Positions 7,928 to 14,361 of a stretch of DNA of 14,398 bases are shown in pieces. The translations under genes were made by a program, and so were the position numbers. Each line of letters opens with the position of its first letter. Positions within the stretch are counted from its first letter, which is position 1. Source of the DNA: Chitinispirillaceae bacterium (lineage in GTDB: Bacteria > Fibrobacterota > Chitinivibrionia > Chitinivibrionales > Chitinispirillaceae). The notes under the pieces are model-generated. The model was not told where the DNA came from and ran no database searches. It was given only the letters and a program-made list of their open reading frames with translations. The stretch spans positions 1 through 14,398 of the forward strand of contig JAFGOU010000110.1 in the NCBI GenBank assembly GCA_016926315.1, given 5' to 3'.

Positions 7928-8515
7928 TTATGTTTTTTCGAATTGTTTAATACCGTCAAAAAAATATTGAACACCGGAAACAACCGTAAAGACGGTTGCT
8001 GTCCATAAAAAATAAACATAGGGCTGCCTGGGGAGGTTAAGCAACGCCCACAGTATAAGAACCGCCTGAAAGAAGGTGGTGGCCTTCCCGAAAATGCGGG
8101 GGCGTACCGTGACTATTCCTGAAATAAATTGAATCAGCAACGCACCTGCAACCAGCATGATGTCCCTGCAGATTACCAGCCATAAAAACCAGATAGGCAG
8201 ATGTATCTGATATGCATCATCAGAAGAATATGAAATCAATATCAATGCTGACAGGAGCAGCGCTTTATCGGTGAGCGGATCCAAGATGGTGCCCAGACGG
8301 GTGATCTGGTTTCGTGTACGCGCAATGTAACCGTCGAGGGCATCGGAAAGAAAGGTCGCTATAAAAATCAATGAGGCAAAAACACGAAGAAGGTCGTTGT
8401 CCTCTCCTCGAAGAACGCTTTTATCATAATACAGCAAAAGTAAAATAAAAACCGGGATTAAAAAAAATCTTGCTATCGTAATCCTGTTTGCCAGCGAGAG
8501 AGATAGTTTCTTCAT
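7928..8515 (-). CDS. pgsA: CDP-diacylglycerol-glycerol-3-phosphate 3-phosphatidyltransferase
   Basis: A 195-residue polytopic membrane enzyme of the CDP-alcohol phosphatidyltransferase family. PgsA joins CDP-diacylglycerol and glycerol-3-phosphate to make phosphatidylglycerol phosphate, the committed step to phosphatidylglycerol and cardiolipin. The full family signature is present: D58-x2-D61-G62-x2-A65-R66-x8-G75-x3-D79-x3-D83, with the early NRITIARF motif at 10-17. At least four further hydrophobic segments follow. Length and N-terminal motif fit PgsA better than the phosphatidylserine or cardiolipin synthase branches, though paralogues of this family are hard to separate by eye. Its ATG overlaps the bactofilin stop by 4 bp (ATGA, 8512-8515), so the two are probably translationally coupled. 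Why a phospholipid gene sits beside cytoskeletal genes is unexplained; bactofilins are known to associate with membranes. Confidence 0.85.
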   Translation of the reverse strand: MKKLSLSLANRITIARFFLIPVFILLLLYYDKSVLRGEDNDLLRVFASLIFIATFLSDALDGYIARTRNQITRLGTILDPLTDKALLLSALILISYSSDDAYQIHLPIWFLWLVICRDIMLVAGALLIQFISGIVTVRPRIFGKATTFFQAVLILWALLNLPRQPYVYFLWTATVFTVVSGVQYFFDGIKQFEKT

Positions 8516-8859
8516 TGATCTGAATTCTCTTTCATCTGGCTTTTTCCGTGAAACAATGCCCCTTCGTTGACAACCAAGTCTTTAGTCTGAAGATCTCCGA
8601 TAAAAGACGCCCGCGACTCTAGTTCAATGCGCTCTGCAGCCAGAATATTCCCGCTTACTTTTCCGCCGATAACGATGCTTTTCGCCTTTATATCCGCCTC
8701 CACAACGCCGGCGTTGCCGATCGTAAGCATCTCCGACGCCTCTATTTTTCCTTTAAAGACGCCGTCTATTCTAATACCGTGCGGCACGGTAACGGTCCCC
8801 TCAAAGCTTGCCCCTTCGCCAATCAACGTATTAAATCCTTTTTCTGCTTTCTTGTCCAT
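8512..8859 (-). CDS. Bactofilin (polymer-forming cytoskeletal protein)
   Basis: A 115-residue bactofilin, a right-handed beta-helix protein that polymerises without nucleotide and recruits wall enzymes to defined sites at the inner membrane. The core (about 11-100) has the typical run of short Gly/Val/Ile-rich rungs: TLIGEGASFEGTV, IRIDGVFKGKIE, LTIGNAGVVEADIKAKSI, IGGKVSGNI and SFIGDLQTKDLVV. Short polar tails flank it, and no transmembrane segment is present. AGGAGA lies 5 nt before the ATG. It is 19 bp downstream of an M23 peptidase gene, the partner most often found beside bactofilins, and overlaps pgsA at its own end. In Helicobacter (CcmA with Csd1-type peptidases) and Hyphomonas (BacA with LmdC) such pairs shape cells; in Myxococcus, bactofilins help anchor ParABS. 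Family call is firm. The cell-shape or segregation role is inferred. Confidence 0.92.
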   Translation of the reverse strand: MDKKAEKGFNTLIGEGASFEGTVTVPHGIRIDGVFKGKIEASEMLTIGNAGVVEADIKAKSIVIGGKVSGNILAAERIELESRASFIGDLQTKDLVVNEGALFHGKSQMKENSDQ

Positions 8860-8878
8860 GATATTCTCCTGTGTTAAG

Positions 8879-9751
8879 TTATTTTTTGGAATGACTATAC
8901 ACGAGTGGGTTTTCGTTTTTTCCGTTCCTTATTACTTCATAATGCAGGTGCGGCGCTGTTGATCGACCGGTGTTTCCGACAAGCGCGATGGTTTGGCCGC
9001 GCTCAACCTTTTCTCCCTCGGAAATAATGATTTTAGCACAATGTCCGTATCGTGTGGTGAATTCCTCGCTGTGTTTGATGACAATCAGGTTGCCATAATA
9101 TTGATCTGTGCCTACGGTTAAAACAACCCCTGCTGCCGGAGCTTTAATGGACATTCCCTCCGCCGCTGCAATGTCTATTCCGGGGTGTGCAACAACCCCT
9201 TTGGACGTGTCATCAACAAAGTGCTGGGTTATCCAGCCTTCAACCGGTAGTACCGAGGGTATTGATGTGTTGGCATCCTCGGTGTTCTTACTTTGCTCTG
9301 CACCGCTTTCATGTTCCGTTGTAATGCCCGTTTTTTCATAAGCAGCATTATCTGCTTCAACGGCTTTCGTGGTGTCAATCTCTTTTCCGCGTTTCTTGGG
9401 TCCGTTCGTTTTAATGTTCGTTCTTGTTTTTTCGGGTGCCATGGATAGGGCCGACATTCTTTCAAGATATGCGGCTAAAGAGTCTATCCGCGCGGCCCTC
9501 TGATATACAAGCCTCAGCTCGGAATTTTCTTTTGTCAGAAATTCGTTGTCTTTACGAAGCGCGTTGAAATACTGTAGCTTTTTTGCCGCTTCCGCCGATT
9601 TAACCAACAGAAAAGCTGCCGCGCCGGCAAGCATACATATCAATGCAATCATTAATATTATTGATGATCTTGACAGGTTAAGAGAAAGTGTTTTCCCGCC
9701 GTTGCGGTCAGGAATTATCACGACGGTATATGTTTTAGCCTTCTTTTTCAT
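8879..9751 (-). CDS. M23/LytM-family peptidoglycan endopeptidase, membrane anchored
   Basis: A 290-residue zinc metallopeptidase expected to cut peptide cross-links in peptidoglycan. It has a short cytoplasmic tail (1-29), one transmembrane helix (about 30-51), a coiled-coil-like stretch (about 52-100), a polar linker (about 105-165) and the M23 domain (about 166-290). Zinc ligands are intact by comparison with LytM: H189 and D193 in HPGID, and H270 in HLH; the catalytic histidines correspond to H237 (RYGH) and H268. The enzyme should therefore be active, unlike the degenerate LytM activators of the EnvC type. The tail carries VVIIPDRNGGKTLSLNLS (10-27), which resembles the cytoplasmic segment of bactofilin-partner M23 peptidases such as LmdC. 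The gene starts 11 bp after the parB stop and is followed at 19 bp by the bactofilin gene, making a functional pair likely. Confidence 0.88.
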   Translation of the reverse strand: MKKKAKTYTVVIIPDRNGGKTLSLNLSRSSIILMIALICMLAGAAAFLLVKSAEAAKKLQYFNALRKDNEFLTKENSELRLVYQRAARIDSLAAYLERMSALSMAPEKTRTNIKTNGPKKRGKEIDTTKAVEADNAAYEKTGITTEHESGAEQSKNTEDANTSIPSVLPVEGWITQHFVDDTSKGVVAHPGIDIAAAEGMSIKAPAAGVVLTVGTDQYYGNLIVIKHSEEFTTRYGHCAKIIISEGEKVERGQTIALVGNTGRSTAPHLHYEVIRNGKNENPLVYSHSKK

Positions 9752-9762
9752 CGGGTTCCGTT

Positions 9763-10656
9763 TTATCGTGTGTTCCCTTCGAGCAACAGTTCAATAATCC
9801 GCGCAAAATCCTTTTCTGAAAAAAAATCAATTTCTATGGTTCCCTGGTTGCCTTTCTTTGTTTTAACGGTAACCTGTGTACCGAGTTTATACCGGAGGCG
9901 GCTGATTGCGTCGGCAATATTTGGATCGACGTTTTTATGCTGTACCGTTTTTATTTGCCGGCCCTTTTTCTCAAAGGAATCCTGCTGTACCTTGTTTTCT
10001 GTTGCACGTACCGTCATTTCTTCGTTGATAATTTTATTTGCCAGCGCAATGCGCTGCCTGTTTTCCTGAATGCCCAGCAAAGCACGTGCGTGACCCATAG
10101 AAAGCAGCTTTTTCTTCAGCATCTGCTGAATCTCCTGGGGCAGGGAGCGAAGACGAAGCGTGTTTGTTATGGAAGCCCTGCTTTTTCCTATCTGTCTTGA
10201 TAGGGCCTCGTGGGTATAATCATGCTCGTCAATAAGCTTATGAAACGCTTCTGCTTTGTCAATCTCATTTAGGTCCTCCCGCTGGATATTCTCAACAAGG
10301 GCTATCTCCATCATTTCCCGGTCTGAGAGTTTATGCTTTATTATACAGGGAATGCGGTCCCTGCCGAGCATCCGCAAGGCCCTGAACCGCCGCTCTCCCG
10401 AAACAATCTCAAATTCTGAATTGCTCTTCTGGCGGACCAGAACCGGCTGCAGCAGTCCCTGGACTTTTATACTGTCGGCGAGTTCTTTTATTTCATCGCC
10501 GTTTATATCGGTACGCGGCTGGAACGGATTTGGTTTTATTGCCGCATAATCAATATCAACAATTTCCTGTTCCGCCGCCGCCCCGTCAATCGTCGTTACC
10601 GGTATAAGAGCGGACAGTCCGCGGCCAAGCACTCTGCGTGGACCCTTTTTATTCAT
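9763..10656 (-). CDS. parB: Chromosome-partitioning protein ParB (Spo0J family)
   Basis: A 297-residue ParB CTPase and parS-binding protein that loads at parS, spreads along DNA and drives origin segregation with ParA. The N-terminus, with RVLGRGLSALIP at 8-19, is the ParA-contacting tail typical of chromosomal ParB. The CTP-binding N-domain has NPFQPR (43-48), the GERRFRA motif (87-93) and ENIQR (122-126). The central helix-turn-helix domain includes HEALSRQIGKSRASITN (about 139-155), and a small C-terminal dimerisation domain ends the protein. Its ATG overlaps the parA stop by 8 bp, a standard coupled parAB arrangement. A perfect parS lies about 3.5 kb upstream at 14150-14165 and a near-perfect copy at 12284-12299, so the cognate sites are in the same locus. 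Confidence 0.96.
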   Translation of the reverse strand: MNKKGPRRVLGRGLSALIPVTTIDGAAAEQEIVDIDYAAIKPNPFQPRTDINGDEIKELADSIKVQGLLQPVLVRQKSNSEFEIVSGERRFRALRMLGRDRIPCIIKHKLSDREMMEIALVENIQREDLNEIDKAEAFHKLIDEHDYTHEALSRQIGKSRASITNTLRLRSLPQEIQQMLKKKLLSMGHARALLGIQENRQRIALANKIINEEMTVRATENKVQQDSFEKKGRQIKTVQHKNVDPNIADAISRLRYKLGTQVTVKTKKGNQGTIEIDFFSEKDFARIIELLLEGNTR

Positions 10657-11431
10657 GATGCATTATTTCCCTTGCTAAGTTCAAATAGCTTTCTGCTCCA
10701 GACGACATGATGTCATACAGTATTATTGGTTTTCCAAACGAAGGAGCTTCGCTTAGTTTAACATTGCGGTTTATTACCGCTTTGAACAGCTTCCCTTTAA
10801 AATAAGAACGAATATCGTCGGCAACCTGTTTTGACAAATTAAGCCGGCTGTCGAACATGGTGAGCAGCGCACCTTCGATTACCAGCTTTTTGTTGAGACT
10901 CTTTTGCACCAGTCTTATGGTATTAAGGAGCTCGGCAAGTCCTTCAAGCGCATAGTATTCACATTGAATAGGTATAAGCACGGAATCCGCTGCGGTAAGA
11001 ATGTTAATTGTCAATATGCCAAGGGAAGGCGGCGCATCAATAATAATGTATTCATATTTCTGCCGTACCGTTTCCAAGGCAATATCAAGTTGTTTTTCAC
11101 GCGCAATAGTATTGACCAGCTCTATTTCCGCTGCCGCAAGGTCTGGTGACGCAGGGGCAATGTCAAGATAATGAATTAAATCGCAGGAAAAAACAATATC
11201 CTCTATCTGCACCGGCGAACCGTCCTTTTTACGATGCGTCAACACGTCATATATGGTAAACTCAAGTTCGTTTTTGTCAATTCCCAGACCAATGGTCGTG
11301 TGTGATTGGGGATCCATGTCGATAATGAGTGTTTTTCTTTCTGCGGCGGCAAGACAAGCGGCAAGATTAATCGCCGTTGTGGTTTTTCCTACCCCCCCCT
11401 TTTGATTACATACCGCAATTACCCTTACCAC
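10649..11431 (-). CDS. parA: Chromosome-partitioning ATPase ParA (Soj family)
   Basis: A 260-residue deviant-Walker ParA ATPase that binds DNA non-specifically as an ATP dimer and moves ParB-parS complexes. The deviant Walker A is K11-GGVGKTT-18, with DMDPQ at 38-42 and IIDAPPSLG (130-138) as Walker B. The length and lack of an N-terminal DNA-binding extension fit chromosomal Soj rather than plasmid type Ia ParA. The start is a GTG at 11429-11431 with GAGG 4 nt upstream. The usual G-N after DPQ is replaced by S-H (DPQSHTT), a minor variation. Its P-loop is encoded by a run of eight G on the coding strand (11392-11399), a slippage-prone tract. The 142-bp gap to rsmG probably carries its promoter. 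Confidence 0.96.
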   Translation of the reverse strand: MVRVIAVCNQKGGVGKTTTAINLAACLAAAERKTLIIDMDPQSHTTIGLGIDKNELEFTIYDVLTHRKKDGSPVQIEDIVFSCDLIHYLDIAPASPDLAAAEIELVNTIAREKQLDIALETVRQKYEYIIIDAPPSLGILTINILTAADSVLIPIQCEYYALEGLAELLNTIRLVQKSLNKKLVIEGALLTMFDSRLNLSKQVADDIRSYFKGKLFKAVINRNVKLSEAPSFGKPIILYDIMSSGAESYLNLAREIMHHE

Positions 11432-11573
11432 AAATCCTCTTTCAATAAGTTATCGACAAATTGTCAACGCGTGTTTTTGATTATTCTTGATTAATATTGT
11501 TTCTATTTCTTATTAAATCAAACCATTGTGCCGTTATTCTGGTGTGTTGATAAATGATTGAAGATAAAAATGT
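11432..11573 (-). other. rsmG-parA intergenic region, probable parAB promoter/regulatory leader
   Basis: AT-rich 142-bp gap, the only sizeable break in the - strand gene run between mnmG and the bactofilin. It contains an 11-bp inverted repeat, GACAAATTGTC (11455-11465 on +), which could be an operator. Two 8-of-9 matches to the DnaA box TTATNCACA are present: TTATCGACA at 11450-11458 and TGTTGATAA (reverse complement TTATCAACA) at 11545-11553. A TTGACA occurs on the - strand at 11467-11462, but no acceptable -10 follows at normal spacing, so no promoter is called exactly. No convincing terminator hairpin was seen after rsmG. Confidence 0.35.
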
Positions 11574-12257
11574 TTATTTATGAATCTCAAGAGATATCAG
11601 GTTAAGACCCCTTATCTGGTTTCCCAGGTCATACTCGGCGATCTCACTGATTTTAACTCCGGCCTTTTCTTTATTTGACGTAATGACATCAAGCTCGGCT
11701 ACAAAATTCTTGGTTTTATATGTATAAAGATGACCATCAGGAGCAAGAAACGGTTTACTTCTCTGAGAGAGTACCGATAATGAACCAACCCCCCTGCTTA
11801 TTACATAATCAAACCCCGGTTCCCCTTTTGGCATCTTTTCAACTCTGCCATTGAAAATAGTGGCGTTATCAAAAACAAGTTCCTTTTTAACCTCTTTAAG
11901 AAAAGTTGCTTTTTTCCTGTTTGATTCCGCTAAAACCATGGTTAGGTCCGGTCTGAAAATCCTAATCGGAATTGCAGGAAATCCCCCTCCCGATCCAATA
12001 TCAAGAATAGTGGCGTTCTTTTTAAAACCGAACAGCAATAGCGGCTGTAATGAATCACAAAAATGCCGCAGAAACATGTTCTCCTCGTCTGACTTCGAAA
12101 TAAGACCTGCGGCTTTGTTCCATTTAAGCAATAAACACAGAAAAGTTAAAATCTGCTCCCTTTGATTCATATCCGGCGTAAGACCCAGACGCTCCAATTC
12201 TTTCAAATCATAGCATGTTTTTGCTTTATTTAAAAACGGTTTAAGTATTTTATTCAT
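11574..12257 (-). CDS. rsmG: 16S rRNA (guanine-527-N7)-methyltransferase RsmG (GidB)
   Basis: A 227-residue SAM-dependent methyltransferase that modifies G527 of 16S rRNA, acting in the cytoplasm on the small subunit. The SAM loop is LDIGSGGGFPAIPI (85-98), a signature of RsmG, preceded by LLLKWNKAAGL (42-52) and the conserved RHFCDSL (64-70); LAESNRKKATFLKEV (109-123) and the VISRGVGSL region (152-160) also match. Length is normal. Its ATG overlaps the mnmG stop by 4 bp (ATGA, 12254-12257), with GGAAGG a few bases upstream inside the mnmG end, so the two are translationally coupled. The order mnmG-rsmG-parA-parB is the common origin-proximal arrangement. Confidence 0.95.
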   Translation of the reverse strand: MNKILKPFLNKAKTCYDLKELERLGLTPDMNQREQILTFLCLLLKWNKAAGLISKSDEENMFLRHFCDSLQPLLLFGFKKNATILDIGSGGGFPAIPIRIFRPDLTMVLAESNRKKATFLKEVKKELVFDNATIFNGRVEKMPKGEPGFDYVISRGVGSLSVLSQRSKPFLAPDGHLYTYKTKNFVAELDVITSNKEKAGVKISEIAEYDLGNQIRGLNLISLEIHK

Positions 12258-14146
12258 ATCCCTTCCTGTTCCTGAAGGTTTATTGTTTCATGTGAAACAT
12301 CTGATTTGCACCTGCATTTTATAAGGCACATTGCTAAAATTGAAATGTCTGCCGGTGTTACCCCTGGTATCCTTGATGCCTGACCCAAGGTCTGCGGCCT
12401 CACTTTTTTGAATTTATTCAAAGAATCGGCCAGTACCCCTTTAATACTTGAATAATCAAAAGACCCGGGTATTTTTACTGACTCAAGCTGACGAATTTTC
12501 TCAATTACAGCATCCTCCTTATCATAATAACCACGGTATTTAACATCAGCCTCTATTCTCAGGTTCATTTCTCTATCTTCCGGTATTTCTAGCCTGCAAC
12601 AGCGAACCACCTGATCTAGTTTGACTGATGGTCTTTTCAAAAGATCGTATGCTTTTATCGGACGATTTAATTTTTCTTCAAACAACTCTTCCCATGCCCC
12701 GGGTTCAACTTTTACCGAATGCAATTGTTCTAGTGCCTTGTTTCGAATATCCCATTTCCGCTGCCTCTGTTCATAGACTGACGACGCAATAAATCCCAAT
12801 TTAAATGCAACCGGCATCAGCCTTTCATCACAATTGTCCTGCCTCAGCTTTAAACGATGTTCAGCCCTCGAAGTAAACATGCGGTACGGTTCTTCTGTCC
12901 CCCGAGAGACCAAATCATCAATAAGCACTCCCGTATACGAAGAATCGCGCGACAGCATCAGCTCGTCTTCGCCCATTATCCGCTGTGCTGCATTTATCCC
13001 GGCTACTAATCCTTGGCAGGCCGCTTCTTCGTACCCAGAGGTTCCATTAATCTGTCCTGCAAAATAGAGATTTTTTATTATCCGGGATTCAAGTGTGTTT
13101 TTTAATTGTAATGGCTGAAAGTATGAATATTCTATCCCGTATCCTGGTCTTAAAATTTTTGCATTTTCAAGCCCATTAATGCTTTGCACCATCTTTATCT
13201 GCACATCAAATGGCAATGATGTTGCAAGCCCGTTTAAATACAATTCTCTGTTGTCCTGGCTTTCGGGTTCTAAAAATAGTATATGACCGTCCCTGTCTCC
13301 AAATCGAACAACCTTGTCCTCAATGGACGGACAATATCGTGGTCCGATGCTCTTTATTTTACCCGTATACAGAGGTGACCTATCGAGATTTTCCCTTATA
13401 ATGCGGTGGGTTTCCGGAGTACTTTTTCCAATCCAGCAAACCGCTTTGTTGCAGAGGGTTTCCGTAGTGGAAAAAGAAAATGGCCATGGTTCACTGTCAC
13501 CATGCTGGATTTGCAGGATACCATAGTTCACTGTTCTTGCATCAATTCTTGGAGAGGTTCCTGTCTTTAACCTCCCGCATTTAATTCCATGCTCGGTAAT
13601 TGATTCAAGCAAGCCAAGAGATGGCGGCTCTCCTGCTCTTCCTGCAGGAAAAGAATTCATTCCAATGTGAATAACGCTGTTTAAGAAAGTACCCATTGCG
13701 AGTATTATACTGTGCGTATGAATCCTCTCTCCCGATTCCATTTCAACGCCGCACACTTTTTCACTTTTAACCAGTATCTTTTTTACCATTCCCTGAAGCT
13801 GAAATATGTTTCCCTTATTCTCAAGTTCTTTTCTTGCATATGTTCTATAAAGAACCTTATCGGCCTGTGCCCGGTTTCCCCATACAGCCGCCCCCTTGCT
13901 TTTATTAAGCATCCTGAACTGAATACCCGTTTTATCTATAAGTCTTGCCATTAATCCGCCAAACGAATCGATTTCGCGGACGATATTCCCCTTAGCAATA
14001 CCTCCAATAGACGGGTTGCATGACATTTGACCGATAAGGTCAAGGTTGTTTGTTATAAGAAGGATTAATAGCTTTTTTTTCGCAGCACTAAATGCCGCCT
14101 CTATCCCTGCGTGGCCTCCGCCTACGACAATGACATCATATTTCAT
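12254..14146 (-). CDS. mnmG: tRNA uridine-5-carboxymethylaminomethyl modification enzyme MnmG (GidA)
   Basis: A 630-residue FAD-dependent enzyme that, with MnmE, installs the carboxymethylaminomethyl group on U34 of certain tRNAs. The FAD-binding Rossmann motif VGGGHAGIEAA (8-18) is followed by MSCNPSIGGIAKG (41-53) and GIQFRMLNKSKGAAVWGNRAQ (starting at 74). GPRYCPSIEDKV, with the conserved cysteine, and YFAGQINGTSGYEEAA are also present, then the helical C-terminal MnmE-contacting domain. Length is normal and the frame is intact. The start ATG has no recognisable Shine-Dalgarno: instead, a parS palindrome ends 2 nt before it. Near the other end, codons 616-621 (Asp-Val-Ser-His-Glu-Thr) encode a second parS-like site. 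MnmE, often the upstream neighbour, is not found in the 252 bp beyond. Confidence 0.97.
   Translation of the reverse strand: MKYDVIVVGGGHAGIEAAFSAAKKKLLILLITNNLDLIGQMSCNPSIGGIAKGNIVREIDSFGGLMARLIDKTGIQFRMLNKSKGAAVWGNRAQADKVLYRTYARKELENKGNIFQLQGMVKKILVKSEKVCGVEMESGERIHTHSIILAMGTFLNSVIHIGMNSFPAGRAGEPPSLGLLESITEHGIKCGRLKTGTSPRIDARTVNYGILQIQHGDSEPWPFSFSTTETLCNKAVCWIGKSTPETHRIIRENLDRSPLYTGKIKSIGPRYCPSIEDKVVRFGDRDGHILFLEPESQDNRELYLNGLATSLPFDVQIKMVQSINGLENAKILRPGYGIEYSYFQPLQLKNTLESRIIKNLYFAGQINGTSGYEEAACQGLVAGINAAQRIMGEDELMLSRDSSYTGVLIDDLVSRGTEEPYRMFTSRAEHRLKLRQDNCDERLMPVAFKLGFIASSVYEQRQRKWDIRNKALEQLHSVKVEPGAWEELFEEKLNRPIKAYDLLKRPSVKLDQVVRCCRLEIPEDREMNLRIEADVKYRGYYDKEDAVIEKIRQLESVKIPGSFDYSSIKGVLADSLNKFKKVRPQTLGQASRIPGVTPADISILAMCLIKCRCKSDVSHETINLQEQEGI
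12284..12299. promoter_or_regulatory. parS-like site inside the 3' end of mnmG (one mismatch)
   Basis: TGTTTCATGTGAAACA differs from the perfect parS at 14150 only by C to T at position 8, so the core is CATGTG instead of CACGTG. It is within mnmG codons 616-621, 30 bp before the stop, and about 1.85 kb from the perfect site. A single central change probably weakens but may not abolish ParB binding; chromosomes often carry several parS of unequal strength near the origin. Confidence 0.72.
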
Positions 14147-14149
14147 AGA

Positions 14150-14165
14150 TGTTTCACGTGAAACA
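14150..14165. promoter_or_regulatory. parS centromere site (perfect palindrome)
   Basis: TGTTTCACGTGAAACA is a perfect 16-bp palindrome identical to the canonical bacterial parS consensus (TGTTNCACGTGAAACA). It extends to 18 bp with the flanking A and T (14149-14166). ParB from the same locus should load here. It lies 3 nt upstream of the mnmG ATG (2 nt counting the extended palindrome), in the region normally used for ribosome binding. Confidence 0.93.
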
Positions 14166-14215
14166 TTTGGTTGTACCGTTTCACCATATAAAATACTTTC
14201 CCGGGGATTAAAGAT

Positions 14216-14224
14216 TTATGCACA
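14216..14224 (+). promoter_or_regulatory. Candidate DnaA box
   Basis: TTATGCACA fits the DnaA box consensus TTATNCACA at every fixed position. One isolated 9-mer can occur by chance. Its place in an intergenic region beside parS and mnmG raises its value, but no cluster of boxes is visible here, so this alone is not an origin. Confidence 0.4.
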
Positions 14225-14349
14225 TTTGTCTCTCAATCAACAGCTCGTGTATGGCTGGAACAACGCGTTTCGGTTGGGAATTCTTATGGGGGGGAGAGAA
14301 TGTCTTAAAAAATTTGGTTCTAGTTTGATTCCAATGGGTCTAAAATAGT

Positions 14350-14361
14350 TGTTCTTTGACA
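14350..14361 (+). promoter_or_regulatory. boxA-like rRNA antitermination element (tentative)
   Basis: TGTTCTTTGACA matches the E. coli rrn boxA (TGCTCTTTAACA) at 10 of 12 positions. Such elements lie in rRNA operon leaders and 16S-23S spacers, bound by NusB-S10. A TAAAAT hexamer at 14341-14346 could be a -10 for a + strand promoter, without a good -35. The same bases contain TTGACA (14356-14361), which could instead be a -35. The 37 nt remaining to the edge show no rRNA start, so this is suggestive only. Confidence 0.3.

Noticed and set aside
8540..8555. Third parS candidate in the bactofilin 3' end (half site CCGTGAAACA)
   Set aside because: Only 12 of 16 positions match, with the palindrome lost in the left arm; probably chance.
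11445..11467. Promoter for parA from the - strand TTGACA
   Set aside because: No acceptable -10 hexamer lies at 16-18 nt, and a start from it would fall on the ribosome-binding site.
14046..14348. 100-codon + strand open frame across the mnmG start and parS
   Set aside because: Its first third is antisense to mnmG, the rest runs through parS and the intergenic region, and no similarity or ribosome-binding site is seen.
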